Part shown: piece by piece, positions 1-6,265 of the stretch | Position numbering within the stretch: position 1 is the stretch's first letter | How the letters are laid out: every line of letters starts with the position of its first letter | Source of the DNA: an uncultured Clostridia bacterium | GTDB lineage: Bacteria; Bacillota_A; Clostridia; Oscillospirales; Oscillospiraceae | Length of the DNA: 6,764 bases | Reading direction: 5' to 3' | NCBI GenBank assembly: GCA_947166955.1 | Contig: CAMVGI010000072.1 | Span: 1-6,764, forward strand | Translations under genes and position numbers: made by a program | The notes under the pieces: model-generated | What the model saw: only the letters and a program-made list of their open reading frames with translations | Told to the model about the DNA's origin: nothing | Databases searched by the model: none

Positions 1-791
1 TCACCTTCCGCACGCGCGAGTTCGAGCAGATGGAGTGCGAGTTCTTCTGCAAGCCGGGAACCGACCTTGAGTGGTTTGCCTACTGGAAGGACTACTGCAA
101 ACGCTGGCTTCTCTCTCTCGGCATCTCCGAAGAGCATTTGCGTCTGCGCGACCATGAGAAAGCCGAGCTGGCCTTCTACTCCCGTGCGACGACCGACATT
201 GAGTATGCCTTTCCCTTCACCGACTGGGGCGAGCTTTGGGGCATCGCCGACCGCACGGACTACGATCTCGGCCGCCATCAGGAGGCTTCCGGCAAGGATC
301 TGACCTATTTCGACACCGAGACCAACGAGCATTACATCCCCTACGTCATCGAGCCGTCGCTCGGCTGCGACCGCGTGGCGCTGGCGTTCCTGTGCGACGC
401 GTACGACGAGGAGGTCGTCGGGCAGGACAAGAACGGCAAGGACGACGTCCGCACCGTGCTGCACCTGCACCCGTTCCTCGCCCCCTACAAGGCGGCGATC
501 CTGCCCCTTTCCAAGAAAGAGGTGCTCACGGGGCCGGCGAAGGAGCTGTACGCCGAGCTTGCCAAGGACTTCATGATCGACTACGACGAGACCGGCTCGA
601 TCGGCAAGCGCTATCGCCGCGAGGACGAGATCGGCACGCCGTACTGCATCACGTTCGACTTCGAGACCGTCGGCGACGACACTACCCCCGCCGACCACTG
701 CGTCACCGTGCGCGAGCGCGACACGATGCAGCAGGTGCGCATCCCCATCGCGGAGGTCAAGAGCTACCTCGCCGAGCGCGTGAAGTTCTGA
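1..791 (+). CDS. glyQS: Glycyl-tRNA synthetase, single-chain (alpha2) type, C-terminal part
   Basis: This class II aminoacyl-tRNA synthetase charges tRNA-Gly with glycine in the cytoplasm. The gene is cut by the window start; the reading frame is open from base 3 and 262 codons remain. The first visible residues, [14 protein letters not shown], are class II motif 2, with the Arg and Glu that bind ATP and the acceptor end. [13 protein letters not shown] (about residues 118-130 of the visible part) is motif 3 with its conserved Arg. The last 110 residues, from [16 protein letters not shown] onward, match the anticodon-binding domain, including [25 protein letters not shown] and a [13 protein letters not shown] strand near the end. 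Family members run to about 460 residues, so roughly the first 200 are missing. The stop TGA is followed 23 nt later by a strong terminator. The motifs fit the bacterial/eukaryal-like homodimer and not the alpha/beta tetramer. Nothing looks broken in the visible part. Confidence 0.96.
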   Translation, partial: TFRTREFEQMECEFFCKPGTDLEWFAYWKDYCKRWLLSLGISEEHLRLRDHEKAELAFYSRATTDIEYAFPFTDWGELWGIADRTDYDLGRHQEASGKDLTYFDTETNEHYIPYVIEPSLGCDRVALAFLCDAYDEEVVGQDKNGKDDVRTVLHLHPFLAPYKAAILPLSKKEVLTGPAKELYAELAKDFMIDYDETGSIGKRYRREDEIGTPYCITFDFETVGDDTTPADHCVTVRERDTMQQVRIPIAEVKSYLAERVKF

Positions 792-814
792 AAACCGCAT
801 ATTTGCAAGGAAAA

Positions 815-845
815 GGCGCTTCCCACACGGGAAGCGCCCTTTTTT
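815..845. terminator. Bidirectional intrinsic terminator between glyQS and the pilin-like gene
   Basis: A perfect 10-bp stem (GGCGCTTCCC at 815-824, GGGAAGCGCC at 829-838) with an ACAC loop is followed by one C and six Ts (840-845), a classic Rho-independent terminator for the upstream plus-strand gene. Read on the other strand, the same stem is followed by TTTTCCTT (from 814 downward), so it can also stop transcription of the convergent pilin-like gene. The T run touches that gene's stop codon, TAA at 846-844. The structure is plain in the sequence; termination efficiency is inferred. Confidence 0.93.
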
Positions 846-1830
846 ACTGCTTTTTTCTCTCCGCTTCTTGCAAGGCAAGCGGGGTCTCCGCACCGCCGGA
901 TTTGACGTAGGTGTAGATTTTTTTCTGGTTTTCTTTCCAAGCGGCTTCGTCGAGCGTCTTCAACTCGTTTTCCGTCATGCGCAGATTGACCCAAAGCGTC
1001 TGGACATTGTAGTCCACGGAGTTGATGACGTACTTTTCGCCCGTGGTATCATAGCCGGCTGCTTCAAAAAGCTCGGGGAAATAGATACTATCCTTGTACT
1101 TCTGGTCCGGTTTGCCTGTGGAACGTTCGATTCTGCTGTCGGAGAGATGGACGCAGACGTACGAACCCATTTTTTGCGATTTCAGTCCCGCTTTCAGTGT
1201 GCCGTCGCTGTTGAGAAAGAGCGATTGGAACTCCGCAAAAGACATGCTGCGCATCTCGTTCTGCAGGCTGTCGATCAGAACCTTGTCCCTTTGGACGAAC
1301 TCTTCCACATACTCGCAGGTGATTTGTTCGCCGTTCTTCGTGTGTACTTCCGTGAACTTGGCGCCGTTTGCAAGAGTCTGATAGTCCTCCGCGCCCGTGA
1401 CGTTCAATCCCGTATACGCGCCGCCGCCCCAGCGGAATTCCACGCTGCCGGCGTCGTCCATTCTGAGCGCGAGCGCCGCGGGATGCTTTCCGCTGCTGTT
1501 CGGCGTTCCGGAGGCGGTGCCGACGCCCGTCCACCAATTGCCCGCGTCCGTTTTCGACTTGCCGTAGCCTATGGGACGCTCCGTGGTGACAAAGCTCTGC
1601 GAAGCGGCGTCGTAGTAATAGAGCGTATCCGTCTTGACGTCGCCGGTGAGGGATTCGGCGACAAAGTGCGCGTAGGCGTTTCGCATCGTCGCCTGATCGA
1701 CGGCGATGTTCGCGCGCTCGCGCTGCGCGCCGAACAGCGGCACGGCGACCGAGATCAGCACGCCGAGGATCGCCACGACGATCAAAAGCTCCGCGAGCGT
1801 AAAGCCCTGATTCCCTTTGTTTGATTTCAT
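844..1830 (-). CDS. Type IV pilin-like / pseudopilin protein with N-terminal methylation motif
   Basis: This 328-residue protein is predicted to be a pilin-type membrane protein processed by a prepilin peptidase. The leader MKSNKGNQG is short and positively charged and is followed by FTLAELLIVVAILGVLISVA. That gives cleavage between G9 and F10, the conserved Glu at mature position 5 (E14), and a hydrophobic helix to about residue 33. The helix normally anchors the precursor in the membrane and packs the fibre core. The remaining 295 residues are a polar domain I do not recognise, rich in Gly, Asn and Asp, with two cysteines (C172, C226) that could form a disulfide. Typical major pilins have about 150-200 residues, so this is long and closer to a minor pilin or surface pseudopilin. 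ATG at 1830 is preferred because AAAGGCGG lies 9 nt upstream; an in-frame GTG at 1839 has no such site. No peptidase, ATPase or other pilin gene is in the window. Its G+C content is lower than its neighbours'. Function beyond the pilin fold is unknown. Confidence 0.88.
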   Translation of the reverse strand: MKSNKGNQGFTLAELLIVVAILGVLISVAVPLFGAQRERANIAVDQATMRNAYAHFVAESLTGDVKTDTLYYYDAASQSFVTTERPIGYGKSKTDAGNWWTGVGTASGTPNSSGKHPAALALRMDDAGSVEFRWGGGAYTGLNVTGAEDYQTLANGAKFTEVHTKNGEQITCEYVEEFVQRDKVLIDSLQNEMRSMSFAEFQSLFLNSDGTLKAGLKSQKMGSYVCVHLSDSRIERSTGKPDQKYKDSIYFPELFEAAGYDTTGEKYVINSVDYNVQTLWVNLRMTENELKTLDEAAWKENQKKIYTYVKSGGAETPLALQEAERKKQ

Positions 1831-1838
1831 ACCGATCA

Positions 1839-1885
1839 CCCGCCTTTGCCGTCATATGCTTACCATTACTCTATCGGCAGGCGGG
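1839..1885 (-). promoter_or_regulatory. Inverted repeat enclosing the pilin-like gene's ribosome binding site
   Basis: On the minus strand, CCCGCCTGCCG (1885-1875) can pair with CGGC-AA-AGGCGGG (1851-1839), giving 11 base pairs, mostly G-C, with a two-A bulge and a 23-nt loop. The 3' arm contains most of the Shine-Dalgarno-like AAAGGCGG (1847-1840) for the ATG at 1830. Folded RNA would therefore hide the ribosome binding site. No U-run follows, so it does not look like a terminator. It fills most of the 63-nt gap after the LtaS-like gene. The pairing is seen directly; a control role is inferred. Confidence 0.55.
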
Positions 1886-1893
1886 AGAAGAAA

Positions 1894-3795
1894 TTAAGCC
1901 GTGGCACGATTTTTGTATATGCCTTTCGTTTCGCGCCAATATTCCGCGCGGCGGTACTGCCGGTAGAACGCCTCCGCCTCCGGCGGCAGCGCGCTCGTCA
2001 CCGTGCCGTCCGCCCAGAAAAGCCCCTCCTCGTGGACGAGCGGCGTGTATGCGCGCATCGCCCGCGAAAGTGCCATAAACCGCGGCCCGTCCCACCCGCA
2101 AAGATCGAACAGCTCCGTCATCAGGAAGCACGGCGAGAAATCGCCGCCGCTGCCCGTGAAATCGCCGCCGAGCACGGCCTTTGCGGCGCCGTTCGCGTAG
2201 ATGAGGTACGGCGTCGCGTAGTAGTTGTAAAGCCCCTCCGGCGTCTGGGGGTCGAAGCTCACGCCCATCTCGCGGTACGCGGACGAATCGTTGCCGAGCC
2301 ACGGCTTATGGTCGCCGTAGACAACGAGCACCACGGGCTTGTCGCTTGCCTCCAGCGCGTCGACGAAGCGCGTCAGCTCGGAGATGGTGTCGCAAATGCC
2401 GTCGAGGTAGTTGTTGAGGATGCTCACCGTCGAGAGCGACCAGCCCGTTCCCTCCCGCGTCAGTGCGCCGGCGGGGTGGTCGGCGTCGTCGTAGGGGCCG
2501 TGGTTCTGGTACGACACCGAGAACGAAAAGAGCGGCTTGTCGTCCGCCCCGCGCGCGTCCAGATCGCGCAGCAGCCAATCGAAGAGTACCGCGTCCGAGC
2601 GCTTGGGCGCCTGCTCCGGATCGACGAGCGCGCCGAAGCCGTCGTCGGTGAATGCGCTCTCGTCGAAGCCGAGATAAGCGTTGATGTTTTGGCGGTTGTA
2701 GAACCAGCCGTAGCCCGGGTGGCGGTAGACCGCGTCGTAGCCCTGCGCGGTGAAGTAGCGCACATAGGAATCCACGTCGCCGCGGAACTCGCCGTGATGG
2801 GAATAGCCCGTGAGGAAGCCCCACTCGCTGTCCACCGTGCCGCCGGCGAAGATGTTGGTGATCAGGTCGCCGTGCACGCACTTCGTTTCCAGCTCGTGCA
2901 GCGGCTCGTAGATCTCATGTACGCCGCTTTGCGCGTCCAGCACGGGATAGTCGGTCAAATCGGCGAAGGCTTCGAGCATCACGCCGACGACGTTGACCTT
3001 CTTTTCCGGGGAAATATCCGCGTCCGGATACTGCGCCAAAAACGCCTCCGCCTCGCGGGCGTTGTAGCCCTCCGGCGGCTTGGGGAACGCCTTGGAGACG
3101 CTGCGGATGAACGGATAGAAGAACCCGCGCGAAACAAAGATCTCCACCTGCGACCAGCGGTTGGCGAGTACGTCGAGGTTGTTGGTCTGGGAATAGAGCG
3201 CGCCGCTCATGTAGGCGCGGGAGTAAAGCAGCGGCGCGAGCGCGAGGCAGACGAGCGCCCCCGCGACGCGCGGCGGCCATTTCATCGCGGTGTCCGGCAG
3301 GACGAACAGCGCGACGAGGAACATCAGCCCCGCGCAGCCGACCGCGACGAGCACCACGCGCGACAGATCGAGCGAATAGTGCCCGAGAATGCCGCCCGCC
3401 GTGCGGATGAGGCGGAAGTCGGAGGCGAGGAACGGGTCGCCGCGCAGCTGAATTTTGTAATAGTTCACGAGCGACAGCACGAGCGTCGGCACGGCGGAAA
3501 CGAGATACGCCGCCCACGCCCGCTTCGTCAGGAAAAGGCCGAGCAGCGCCAGCAGCACCGGCGGCAGCACGTTGAGCAGCACGATGGGCGGGTGGTCGAA
3601 GTACGACTGCCAAATCGCCGGATGCCACAGCAGCGCGTACGAGCACGCGGCGAGGCGCAGCGCCAAAAAGCCGTTCGCCACGGCGAAGGCGAGCAGCGTC
3701 AGCGGCGTGAGCGCGCGGAAAAGAGCGCCCTTGAACGAGCGCTCCTCTGCGGCGTGGCCGAGGCTTTCTTTGAGAAACAGGTTGAAACGTGTCAT
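1894..3795 (-). CDS. LtaS-family polyglycerolphosphate / lipoteichoic acid synthase-like membrane protein
   Basis: This 633-residue protein has an N-terminal multi-helix membrane domain and an extracellular alkaline phosphatase/sulfatase-fold domain, the layout of LtaS, which polymerises glycerol phosphate from phosphatidylglycerol. About five hydrophobic segments lie near residues 27-50, 71-89, 94-112, 145-167 and 175-191. In the catalytic domain, VVGVMLEAF (E275), AGGTVDSEWGFLTG (T320), SYQNHGPY (H432) and VVYGDHKPWLG (D495, H496) match the family's metal-binding Glu, catalytic Thr nucleophile, substrate-site His and Asp-His metal pair, so an active enzyme is likely. ATG at 3795 is chosen because it overlaps the dnaI stop as ATGA; upstream sequence in this frame is dnaI coding read out of frame. 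Only a weak purine-rich GAAAAAGAA precedes it, which fits translational coupling. Length is similar to LtaS (about 650). The substrate could be another phosphoglycerol acceptor, as in related phosphoglycerol transferases, so true LTA synthesis is not proven. Confidence 0.92.
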   Translation of the reverse strand: MTRFNLFLKESLGHAAEERSFKGALFRALTPLTLLAFAVANGFLALRLAACSYALLWHPAIWQSYFDHPPIVLLNVLPPVLLALLGLFLTKRAWAAYLVSAVPTLVLSLVNYYKIQLRGDPFLASDFRLIRTAGGILGHYSLDLSRVVLVAVGCAGLMFLVALFVLPDTAMKWPPRVAGALVCLALAPLLYSRAYMSGALYSQTNNLDVLANRWSQVEIFVSRGFFYPFIRSVSKAFPKPPEGYNAREAEAFLAQYPDADISPEKKVNVVGVMLEAFADLTDYPVLDAQSGVHEIYEPLHELETKCVHGDLITNIFAGGTVDSEWGFLTGYSHHGEFRGDVDSYVRYFTAQGYDAVYRHPGYGWFYNRQNINAYLGFDESAFTDDGFGALVDPEQAPKRSDAVLFDWLLRDLDARGADDKPLFSFSVSYQNHGPYDDADHPAGALTREGTGWSLSTVSILNNYLDGICDTISELTRFVDALEASDKPVVLVVYGDHKPWLGNDSSAYREMGVSFDPQTPEGLYNYYATPYLIYANGAAKAVLGGDFTGSGGDFSPCFLMTELFDLCGWDGPRFMALSRAMRAYTPLVHEEGLFWADGTVTSALPPEAEAFYRQYRRAEYWRETKGIYKNRATA

Positions 3796-4784
3796 TTCTT
3801 TTTCAGCTTTCGGATGTCGTCCCCGAAGAACGGCAGGATACGGTATTCGCCCTCCAGGCGCGAGAGGATGGCCGCGCCGTAGCGCGCGCCCAGCTCGGCG
3901 GGGCTTAAATTGGTGGAGACGATGGTCTTGCGGTTCGTCATCAGCCGCGTGTTCACCAGCTCGTAGAGCGCGCTTTGGACGAAGGCGGTCGTCATTTCGG
4001 TGCCGAGGTCGTCGACGATCAGGAGGTCGCACTTCAAGTAGCGGGAAACGTCGTCTTCCGCCTCGTCCCCGTCCTCGCCGCGGTCGAATTTCCGCGCTTC
4101 GAAGCGGGAGAAGATGTGGCTTGCCGTGTCGTAGACCACGGAATGCCCCGCGTCGCTCACCACGCGCGCGATGCTTGCCGAGAGGAAGGTCTTGCCAAGC
4201 CCCGGGTCGCCGGAGAGCAGCAGGTTGCCGCTTTTGGGCGAGAACTCGTAGGCGTAGTCGCGGCAGGCGTCGAAGTTTTTCTCCATGCGCTGGTACGGCG
4301 AGAGGTTCTGCTCAAAGCCGCGCTCGCGGGAGTAGAAGTCGAAGCTGAACGTCTCGAAGCTTTGCGTGCCGAGGTCTAAAAGCCGCGAAAGCTCCGCGTT
4401 CTGCTCGCGCACATAGTAGTCGCGCAGGCACGCGCACATCTCGCTGCCGACCCAGCCCGTGTCGCCGCACTTCGGGCAGTTCGGCTCGGGGCTTAAATAG
4501 TCGGCGGGATAGCCGAGCTTTTCGAGCAGCTCGCCGCGTTCGCGCTGGAGCGAGAGGTTTTCCTCACGGAGCGCCGCGATGGCGCTGCGCGGGTCCGCGC
4601 CGCGGCGGAAGCCCGAGGCGATGATCTTTGCCATCGTGTGCGAAAGCTCGCGGTCGATCTCCTCGATGCGCGGCTCCTTCGCGTAGCATTCGCGCTGACG
4701 CGCGCGAAAGCGCTCGGCGCGGCGCTGCTTGTCCTCGTCGTAGCGCGCCGATGCGCGGCGCAAAACCTTGCCGTCATATGCCAT
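3792..4784 (-). CDS. dnaI: Replicative helicase loader, DnaI/DnaC-type AAA+ ATPase
   Basis: This 330-residue cytoplasmic ATPase loads the replicative helicase onto DNA at the origin and during fork restart. Residues 1-95 are charged and helical, the helicase-binding region in this family. A zinc-binding cluster follows (C103, C106, C117, C119, as CPKCGDTGW...MCAC). The AAA+ module has Walker A GDPGLGKT (192-199), Walker B LLIVDD (254-259), sensor 1 STNLS (290-294) and a probable arginine finger in SRLEG (R309). The length is near the usual 300-330. The start is ATG at 4784, with GAGAGGA seven bases upstream; that site lies in the 12-nt gap after dnaD and overlaps the dnaD stop codon. The gene ends in an ATGA overlap with the LtaS-like gene. 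Clostridial annotations often call this protein DnaC. It could be confused with IstB transposon ATPases, but the DnaD neighbour, the zinc cluster and the lack of a transposase argue against that. Confidence 0.95.
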   Translation of the reverse strand: MAYDGKVLRRASARYDEDKQRRAERFRARQRECYAKEPRIEEIDRELSHTMAKIIASGFRRGADPRSAIAALREENLSLQRERGELLEKLGYPADYLSPEPNCPKCGDTGWVGSEMCACLRDYYVREQNAELSRLLDLGTQSFETFSFDFYSRERGFEQNLSPYQRMEKNFDACRDYAYEFSPKSGNLLLSGDPGLGKTFLSASIARVVSDAGHSVVYDTASHIFSRFEARKFDRGEDGDEAEDDVSRYLKCDLLIVDDLGTEMTTAFVQSALYELVNTRLMTNRKTIVSTNLSPAELGARYGAAILSRLEGEYRILPFFGDDIRKLKKK

Positions 4785-4796
4785 AGCCGATTCCTC

Positions 4797-5762
4797 TCAG
4801 TCGTAATCGTTCATCCACGCGTTTTTCCTGCCGCCCGTCTTCGGTGGGGCGGCGGCGGCGCCGCGCGGCGGAGCGTTTTCCGCGTTCACCTCGGCGGGCG
4901 TGTGCAGGCCCTTTTCGTGCCAGCGCTTCAAAATGCCGTTGAGGTACGGCCATTTGAGCTCGTGGCATTTGAGCATCGTCTTGTCGTAGGCGACGGCGAC
5001 CGTTTCCGGCGGAAAGCCCATCTCCGCCCACGCGCCGAGATAGCGCTCCTCCGCGGGCGCGGCGGCGCGGTCGCCCAGCTGGAGCGCCGCCATGTACTCG
5101 GGGTACGCGCGGCGCTTTTTGCGCTCGCCCTTGAGGTACGCGTCCGCCGCCGCGGTGGAGAACAGCTCCCGCCGCGCCCAGGCGTAGCCCTCGCGCTCGA
5201 CCTCGCGCATCGTCGGCACGCGTCCCTCGCCGAACTGCTCCGATTTGCGCTCGGCGCAGTAGTTCACAAGCAGATAGATGACGTCCGCGGGCAGCCCCAG
5301 ATAGTCGTACAGTCCCAGAAGCTTTCGCACCGACGGGTCGCTCAGCCGTCCGAGCTTGCGCTCGACCTCGCGCAGCAGCGCCGCGAACGACGTGTCGCTC
5401 TCCAGCTTGCCCATCACGTCCTCGCGGCTGTAATCGGGCAGCGCGGTCTCCGGCGGGGGCGCGGCGGCGCTTTGCGGCGGTTCGGCCCGCGTTTCCGCCT
5501 CCGGCGCGGCGTTTGCCGGCGCTCCGCCCGACGGCGCGCTGATCAGTCCCATCGAACAAAGCGCCCGCTCCGCGGCGGCGAACTGCGCCTCGTTCCAGCG
5601 CAGCTCCGCGCGCAGCCTGTCCGGCTCCGACGAGCCGCGGCGCGCGAGGCACAGGTACAAAAGCGCCGCGTCGCCGTTGCCGACCTCGATGAGACGGCGC
5701 ACCGCGCCCGCGCCGAGCGTGATATTCTCTTCCTGCGTCAGGTGCAGCAGATAGTCGCCCAA
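4797..5762 (-). CDS. dnaD: DnaD-family replication initiation protein
   Basis: This 321-residue protein belongs to the DnaD/DnaB primosome family of Bacillota, which remodels DNA at the origin and recruits the helicase loader. Residues 1-75 resemble the N-terminal winged-helix part. Residues 77-108 are a Pro/Ala-rich linker. Two copies of the DnaD C-terminal (DnaB_2-like) helical domain follow, at about 110-200 and 235-287. The second has the family motif YxxxIxxxW as Y273, I277 and W281 in YLNGILKRW. A Pro/Ala-rich stretch and a charged tail (RKNAWMNDYD) close the protein. The start codon is TTG at 5762, supported by an ideal AAAGGAGG eight bases upstream. dnaD is the first gene of the minus-strand operon, 12 nt before dnaI, a partnership that fits its role. 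The gene is very GC-rich; bases 5461-5520 hold 48 G/C of 60. Family membership is secure; the exact division of labour between its two C-terminal domains is not visible. Confidence 0.93.
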   Translation of the reverse strand: MGDYLLHLTQEENITLGAGAVRRLIEVGNGDAALLYLCLARRGSSEPDRLRAELRWNEAQFAAAERALCSMGLISAPSGGAPANAAPEAETRAEPPQSAAAPPPETALPDYSREDVMGKLESDTSFAALLREVERKLGRLSDPSVRKLLGLYDYLGLPADVIYLLVNYCAERKSEQFGEGRVPTMREVEREGYAWARRELFSTAAADAYLKGERKKRRAYPEYMAALQLGDRAAAPAEERYLGAWAEMGFPPETVAVAYDKTMLKCHELKWPYLNGILKRWHEKGLHTPAEVNAENAPPRGAAAAPPKTGGRKNAWMNDYD

Positions 5763-5770
5763 GCGCGCCG

Positions 5771-5778
5771 CCTCCTTT
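5771..5778 (-). promoter_or_regulatory. Ribosome binding site that fixes the dnaD TTG start
   Basis: On the minus strand AAAGGAGG, a full match to the anti-Shine-Dalgarno complement, ends eight bases before TTG at 5762. No ATG or GTG in the same frame is placed as well, so the unusual TTG start is well supported. Confidence 0.85.
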
Positions 5779-5795
5779 CGTTCCGTAACTATATT

Positions 5796-5824
5796 ATTTT
5801 ACAATATGCGAGCCGTTTCGTAAA
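5796..5824 (-). promoter_or_regulatory. Probable sigma-A promoter of the dnaD-dnaI-ltaS-like operon
   Basis: On the minus strand a -35-like TTTACG (5824-5819) is separated by 17 bases from a -10-like TAAAAT (5801-5796). Matches to consensus are 4/6 and 5/6. Transcription would begin near 5789 and leave a leader of about 25 nt before TTG, just long enough to hold the AAAGGAGG site. A short dyad (ATATT at 5791-5795, AATAT at 5803-5807) flanks the -10. The promoter is assigned by pattern only. Confidence 0.55.
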
Positions 5825-5849
5825 CAGGAAATTTTCTTGCGCCGCCCTC

Positions 5850-5878
5850 TTTCCATCCAAGGGGCTTTGTGGTATAGT
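5850..5878 (+). promoter_or_regulatory. Probable extended -10 promoter of the zapA operon
   Basis: TGGTATAGT (5870-5878) is an extended -10 element (TGn followed by TATAGT, 5/6 to consensus). A weak -35-like TTTCCA (5850-5855) lies 17 bases upstream. Predicted transcription starts near 5885, giving a leader of about 56 nt before the ATG at 5941. This promoter and the one for dnaD point away from each other within the 178-bp gap. A TTGACT at 5884-5889 has no partner -10 at the right distance. Confidence 0.6.
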
Positions 5879-5940
5879 AACAATTGACTTATTAGGTGGA
5901 ACGGCACCCTGACTATTGAATGAAAGGACGATTTGGCAGT

Positions 5941-6255
5941 ATGGAAAACCATGTGACCGTCAGCATTTGCGGCGAGGAATACGCCCTTGTCGCGGAAGAG
6001 GCGCCCTCCTATATGCAAAAGGTCGGCTCGTATGTGAACGACAAGCTTGACGAGATGCTGAGAACCGCGAAGGTCGGACGCACCGACGCCGCGGTGCTCA
6101 CCGCCGTCAACATCGCCGACGAGCTTTTTAAGGAGCGCGAGGCCGCCGAGGGTCTGCGCGCCCAGCTCAAGCAGTATCTCGACGAGGCAAGTCAGGCGAA
6201 GAACGAGGTCTCCGAGCTCAAGCGCGAGCTGTTCAAGCTGAAAAACAAGAAGTAA
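5941..6255 (+). CDS. zapA: Cell division protein ZapA-like
   Basis: ZapA binds and bundles FtsZ filaments and stabilises the Z-ring at midcell. This 104-residue protein has the family form: an N-terminal beta hairpin (MENHVTVSICGEEYALVAEE), a helix with the characteristic APSYMQKVGSYVNDKL, an Ala-rich dimerisation helix (RTDAAVLTAVNIADELFK, about 47-64) and a long C-terminal coiled coil (about 60-104) rich in Lys and Glu. ATG at 5941 is preferred because it places the VTVSICGEEY strand directly after the start, as in homologues. An in-frame ATG at 5920 would add seven residues, but its nearest SD-like site, AGGTGG at 5894-5899, is 20 bases away. The 5941 start has AAAGGA at 5923-5928, a rather long 12-base spacing, so the start is not certain. 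The gene is followed after 10 nt by the U32 gene and is probably co-transcribed with it. Confidence 0.9.
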   Translation: MENHVTVSICGEEYALVAEEAPSYMQKVGSYVNDKLDEMLRTAKVGRTDAAVLTAVNIADELFKEREAAEGLRAQLKQYLDEASQAKNEVSELKRELFKLKNKK

Positions 6256-6265
6256 GAGGAACTCC

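Noticed and set aside
236..910. 224-codon plus-strand frame overlapping glyQS and its terminator
   Set aside because: It runs in a different frame through a clear synthetase gene and then through the terminator hairpin, and its product is Arg-rich with no domain.
868..1824. 318-codon plus-strand open frame antisense to the pilin-like gene
   Set aside because: It begins just after the glyQS terminator, but its start is covered by no convincing ribosome binding site and its composition is Arg/Val-rich antisense. The pilin motif on the other strand is clear.
1853..1855. ATG on the minus strand opening a 255-codon frame (MTAKAGDRYEIKQ...) across the pilin leader
   Set aside because: The product is an Arg-rich shadow of the pilin-like gene in another frame, and no ribosome binding site precedes the ATG.
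1846..1859. 14-base exact repeat TTGCCGTCATATGC, also at 4768-4781 (dnaI start region)
   Set aside because: A rough estimate says one such match between two points in a window of this size, counting both strands, is not surprising. The contexts differ (coding start versus leader).
1846..3882. 678-codon open frame on the plus strand, antisense to the LtaS-like gene
   Set aside because: The product is mostly Arg, Ala, Val and Glu with no recognisable domain, as expected from reading a GC-rich gene backwards. The opposite strand encodes all catalytic motifs of a known family.
3796..4032. 79-residue N-terminal extension of the LtaS-like frame into dnaI
   Set aside because: The extension is Arg/Pro-rich out-of-frame dnaI sequence with no membrane or domain character. 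The ATGA-coupled start at 3795 gives the expected protein.
4840..4875. GGCGGCGGCG / CCGCGCGGCGG low-complexity run
   Set aside because: It encodes the Pro/Ala-rich segment near the DnaD C-terminus and reflects codon bias, not a repeat element.
4638..5912. 424-codon plus-strand open frame antisense to dnaD and dnaI
   Set aside because: Arg/Ala/Leu-rich low-complexity translation that crosses two real genes and the divergent promoter region, so it is a high-GC artefact.
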